DNA of 64,000 bases from Venturia oleaginea (taxonomy: Eukaryota; Ascomycota; Dothideomycetes; Venturiales; Venturiaceae), in the NCBI GenBank assembly GCA_013176395.1, contig JABMLP010000005.1, positions 1,488,001 through 1,552,000 on the forward strand, written 5' to 3'. The stretch's first letter is position 1; each line of letters opens with the position of its first letter. The position numbers were made by a program, and so were the translations under genes. The notes under the pieces are model-generated. The model had not been told where the DNA came from. It did not search any database and was given only the letters and a program-made list of their open reading frames with translations. Shown one piece after another: positions 62,630 to 64,000 of the stretch.

Positions 62630-63652
62630 ATGGAAGGAGAAGATCAGGAACAAAGAGTTCCTCAAGAACCCCAAGCCCTACAAGAAGCTATGGCAGCATT
62701 ACAACATCAACTAGCCATTCAGAACGATGCTATTACGCGTATTCTTACAATCTTGCCTAACACTACTCGCTCTGAGAACGTAGTAGAAGGACAAGAGACT
62801 AAGAATTCACAAAAAGACAGAATACATAGGAAGAAAGCTGTACTTCCTAAGCTCCAAGAATTTGATGGCAAGCGTTCTGAATGGGCTCAGTGGTTTCAAC
62901 AAGCAAGGATGAAGTTGGAGATAGACGCAGAATCTATAGGGGATAGTAGGAACCAATTTGCCTACATCTTCTCCTCTCTACGAGGCTCCGCAGCTCAGGC
63001 TACTCTGGCCTACGTAAAGACAGCTCCAGAGGAAGATAAAACGGGACAGAAATTGTTACAGTATATGGACAACTTCTATGGCGATCCAGTACAACAACAA
63101 AGAGCTACTGTAAGCCTGTCCACAATCAAACAAAAAGAGAAAGAACCCTTCTTCACTTTTCTTCCCCGTTTTGAAACCACTCTTGCTAATGCTGGAGGAA
63201 TGACTTGGCCTGACGCTGTTAAAATTGCATTTCTCCACAAAGCAATAAATCAAGAGCTGCGAAACCAGAGAATAGGCCAATCTCAGAGTACCTCCTACCA
63301 GCAGTTTGTGTCCGATCTTTTGAATACAAGTATGCAAATCACTACAGCAAAGATGCTCTCTTCCTCAGAAGATAAGTTACGATTCAGAGATAAAGAGAAG
63401 TCTTTTAAAGATCTGAACGCTATGGACTGGGAGCCTACACGCGTAAACAAGTTAAAAATTTCGTCTAAAGCCTATGAATATAGGAAGGCAAATAACCTCT
63501 GCTTACGCTGTGGGAAGGCCGGCCATAGAATGAAAGACTGCTGGTTGGATACAGAGGTAGAAAGAGTCACGCAACTTGGTTCAAAAAGGGCCAAAGGAAC
63601 CACTGAGGAGAATGAAGAAGTTGAAGAAGAGGACTACTCGGAAAAAGAGTAG
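62630..63652 (+). CDS. gypsy Gag
   Basis: 340 residues from ATG 62630. N-terminal coil (ALQEAMAALQHQLAIQNDAI). The Retrotrans_gag core has LPKLQEFDGKRSEWAQWFQQ, AYIFSSLRGSAAQATLAYV, LLQYMDNFYGDP and FFTFLPRFETTLANAGGMTW. The C-terminus has a CCHC knuckle (CLRCGKAGHRMKDC) and an acidic tail. The frame is unbroken, so the element may be young. Confidence 0.9.
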   Translation: MEGEDQEQRVPQEPQALQEAMAALQHQLAIQNDAITRILTILPNTTRSENVVEGQETKNSQKDRIHRKKAVLPKLQEFDGKRSEWAQWFQQARMKLEIDAESIGDSRNQFAYIFSSLRGSAAQATLAYVKTAPEEDKTGQKLLQYMDNFYGDPVQQQRATVSLSTIKQKEKEPFFTFLPRFETTLANAGGMTWPDAVKIAFLHKAINQELRNQRIGQSQSTSYQQFVSDLLNTSMQITTAKMLSSSEDKLRFRDKEKSFKDLNAMDWEPTRVNKLKISSKAYEYRKANNLCLRCGKAGHRMKDCWLDTEVERVTQLGSKRAKGTTEENEEVEEEDYSEKE

Positions 63653-64000
63653 CCTCTATCCAAAGTCGTGGATGGAGGCGTAGAGTAGATAGAGCAAAAT
63701 TGTCAAAGGAGTCAATTGAGAGAGTAAATAGTATTTTGAATTCGAACAAAGACACTGATTCACACCGTTCTCGGATAGAAAAAGAATGGGAGCAGTTCAG
63801 ACCCAAGATGCTCTCCCGCCTTTTCTACACAAATACTATAGTGAACGATATATACTCTCTTAAAACTCTCCTTGATAATGGATCTAGCTGCTACGCATCA
63901 ATAAACGAGGAGAAAGCTTCGCAGATGGACCTTGAAGTACTCCCTATTAGTCCGCGTACTATAGGTGGAGTTCTTAAGGAAGAAGGACAGACCCAAGTGA
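63622..64000 (+). CDS. gypsy Pol, start of protease (open at window end)
   Basis: In the -1 frame relative to Gag, open from 63622 with no stop to base 64000; overlap with Gag is about 31 bp. Basic spacer (KSRGWRRRVDRAK), then the retropepsin region: TNTIVNDIYSLKTLLDNGSS with SCYASINEEKA. The usual DSG/DTG triad reads DNGS, which may be a substitution or a family variant. RT and integrase must lie beyond the window. Confidence 0.75.

Larger units (their letters stand above)
61634..64000 (+). mobile_element. Ty3/gypsy-type LTR retrotransposon, 5' part (runs off the window)
   Basis: Gag and the start of Pol are clear. TGTTAAGGGATGGAATCC at 61634 is a plausible LTR start, and TCTTACA near 61991 a plausible end, but no second LTR is in the window and no primer site was found, so these limits are tentative. 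A repeat-rich leader (61703-62370) precedes Gag. Confidence 0.75.

Overview
The window is from a filamentous ascomycete (Pezizomycotina). Introns are short (51-143 bp) with GT...AG ends and CTAAC/CTAAT-like branch sites. The host genes are typical of moulds: PLAC8, a DENN-type protein, a Sac2-like phosphatase, GH31, UstYa/DUF3328, Zn2Cys6 and C2H2 regulators. The transposons are also fungal: pogo/Fot1, Tc1, hAT, a Tad-like LINE, copia and gypsy. A Leotiomycetes-like host is my inference from family resemblance only.

Layout. 1-2.9 kb: 3' part of a Vps3/TGFBRAP1-like tethering subunit and a BTB-like hypothetical gene. 3.8-6.4 kb: two pogo-type elements head to tail, sharing one TA. 7.3-14.7 kb: PLAC8 protein (-), a decayed reading frame, a DENND11/LCHN-like protein (-) and a divergent peroxisomal-type 4CL/acyl-CoA ligase (+) broken by one nonsense codon. 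14.8-26.2 kb: transposon graveyard with a truncated pogo copy, a decayed unknown gene, a hAT gene cut by a Tc1 element, and a degenerate LINE. 26.5-34.0 kb: healthy block with a Sac-domain phosphoinositide phosphatase, a small Cys-rich protein and a secreted GH31 glycosidase. 34.3-43.4 kb: decay zone with a pogo-derived mini-element, relics of UstYa-type, PAN-type and Zn2Cys6 genes, and a TA-flanked MITE family. 43.4-49.0 kb: a young copia element with identical LTRs, inserted in a MITE copy. 49.3-50.8 kb: an N2227-type methyltransferase with a signal peptide. 50.8-55.9 kb: no gene recognised. 55.9-58.5 kb: a C2H2 regulator followed by an inverted, partly tandem, decayed copy of its DNA-binding region and a 112-bp repeat. 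59.1 kb: a broken tRNA-like sequence. 61.6 kb to the end: the 5' part of a Ty3/gypsy element.

The host genes do not form an obvious pathway or cluster. Three threads run through the window. (1) Several non-transposon genes carry in-frame TAG/TGA codons where CAG/CGA fits the surrounding frame, as expected from RIP-type C-to-T mutation spilling out of repeats. (2) At least four unlike pogo-type termini share a design in which a 16-20 bp motif is directly duplicated inside the TIR. (3) The intact-looking copia element is interrupted only by TGA followed by CTA, a known stop-readthrough context, which could set its Gag-PR to Pol ratio.

All function calls come from reading the translations and recalling families. 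No search was run. Exon joins were checked by reading frame only.
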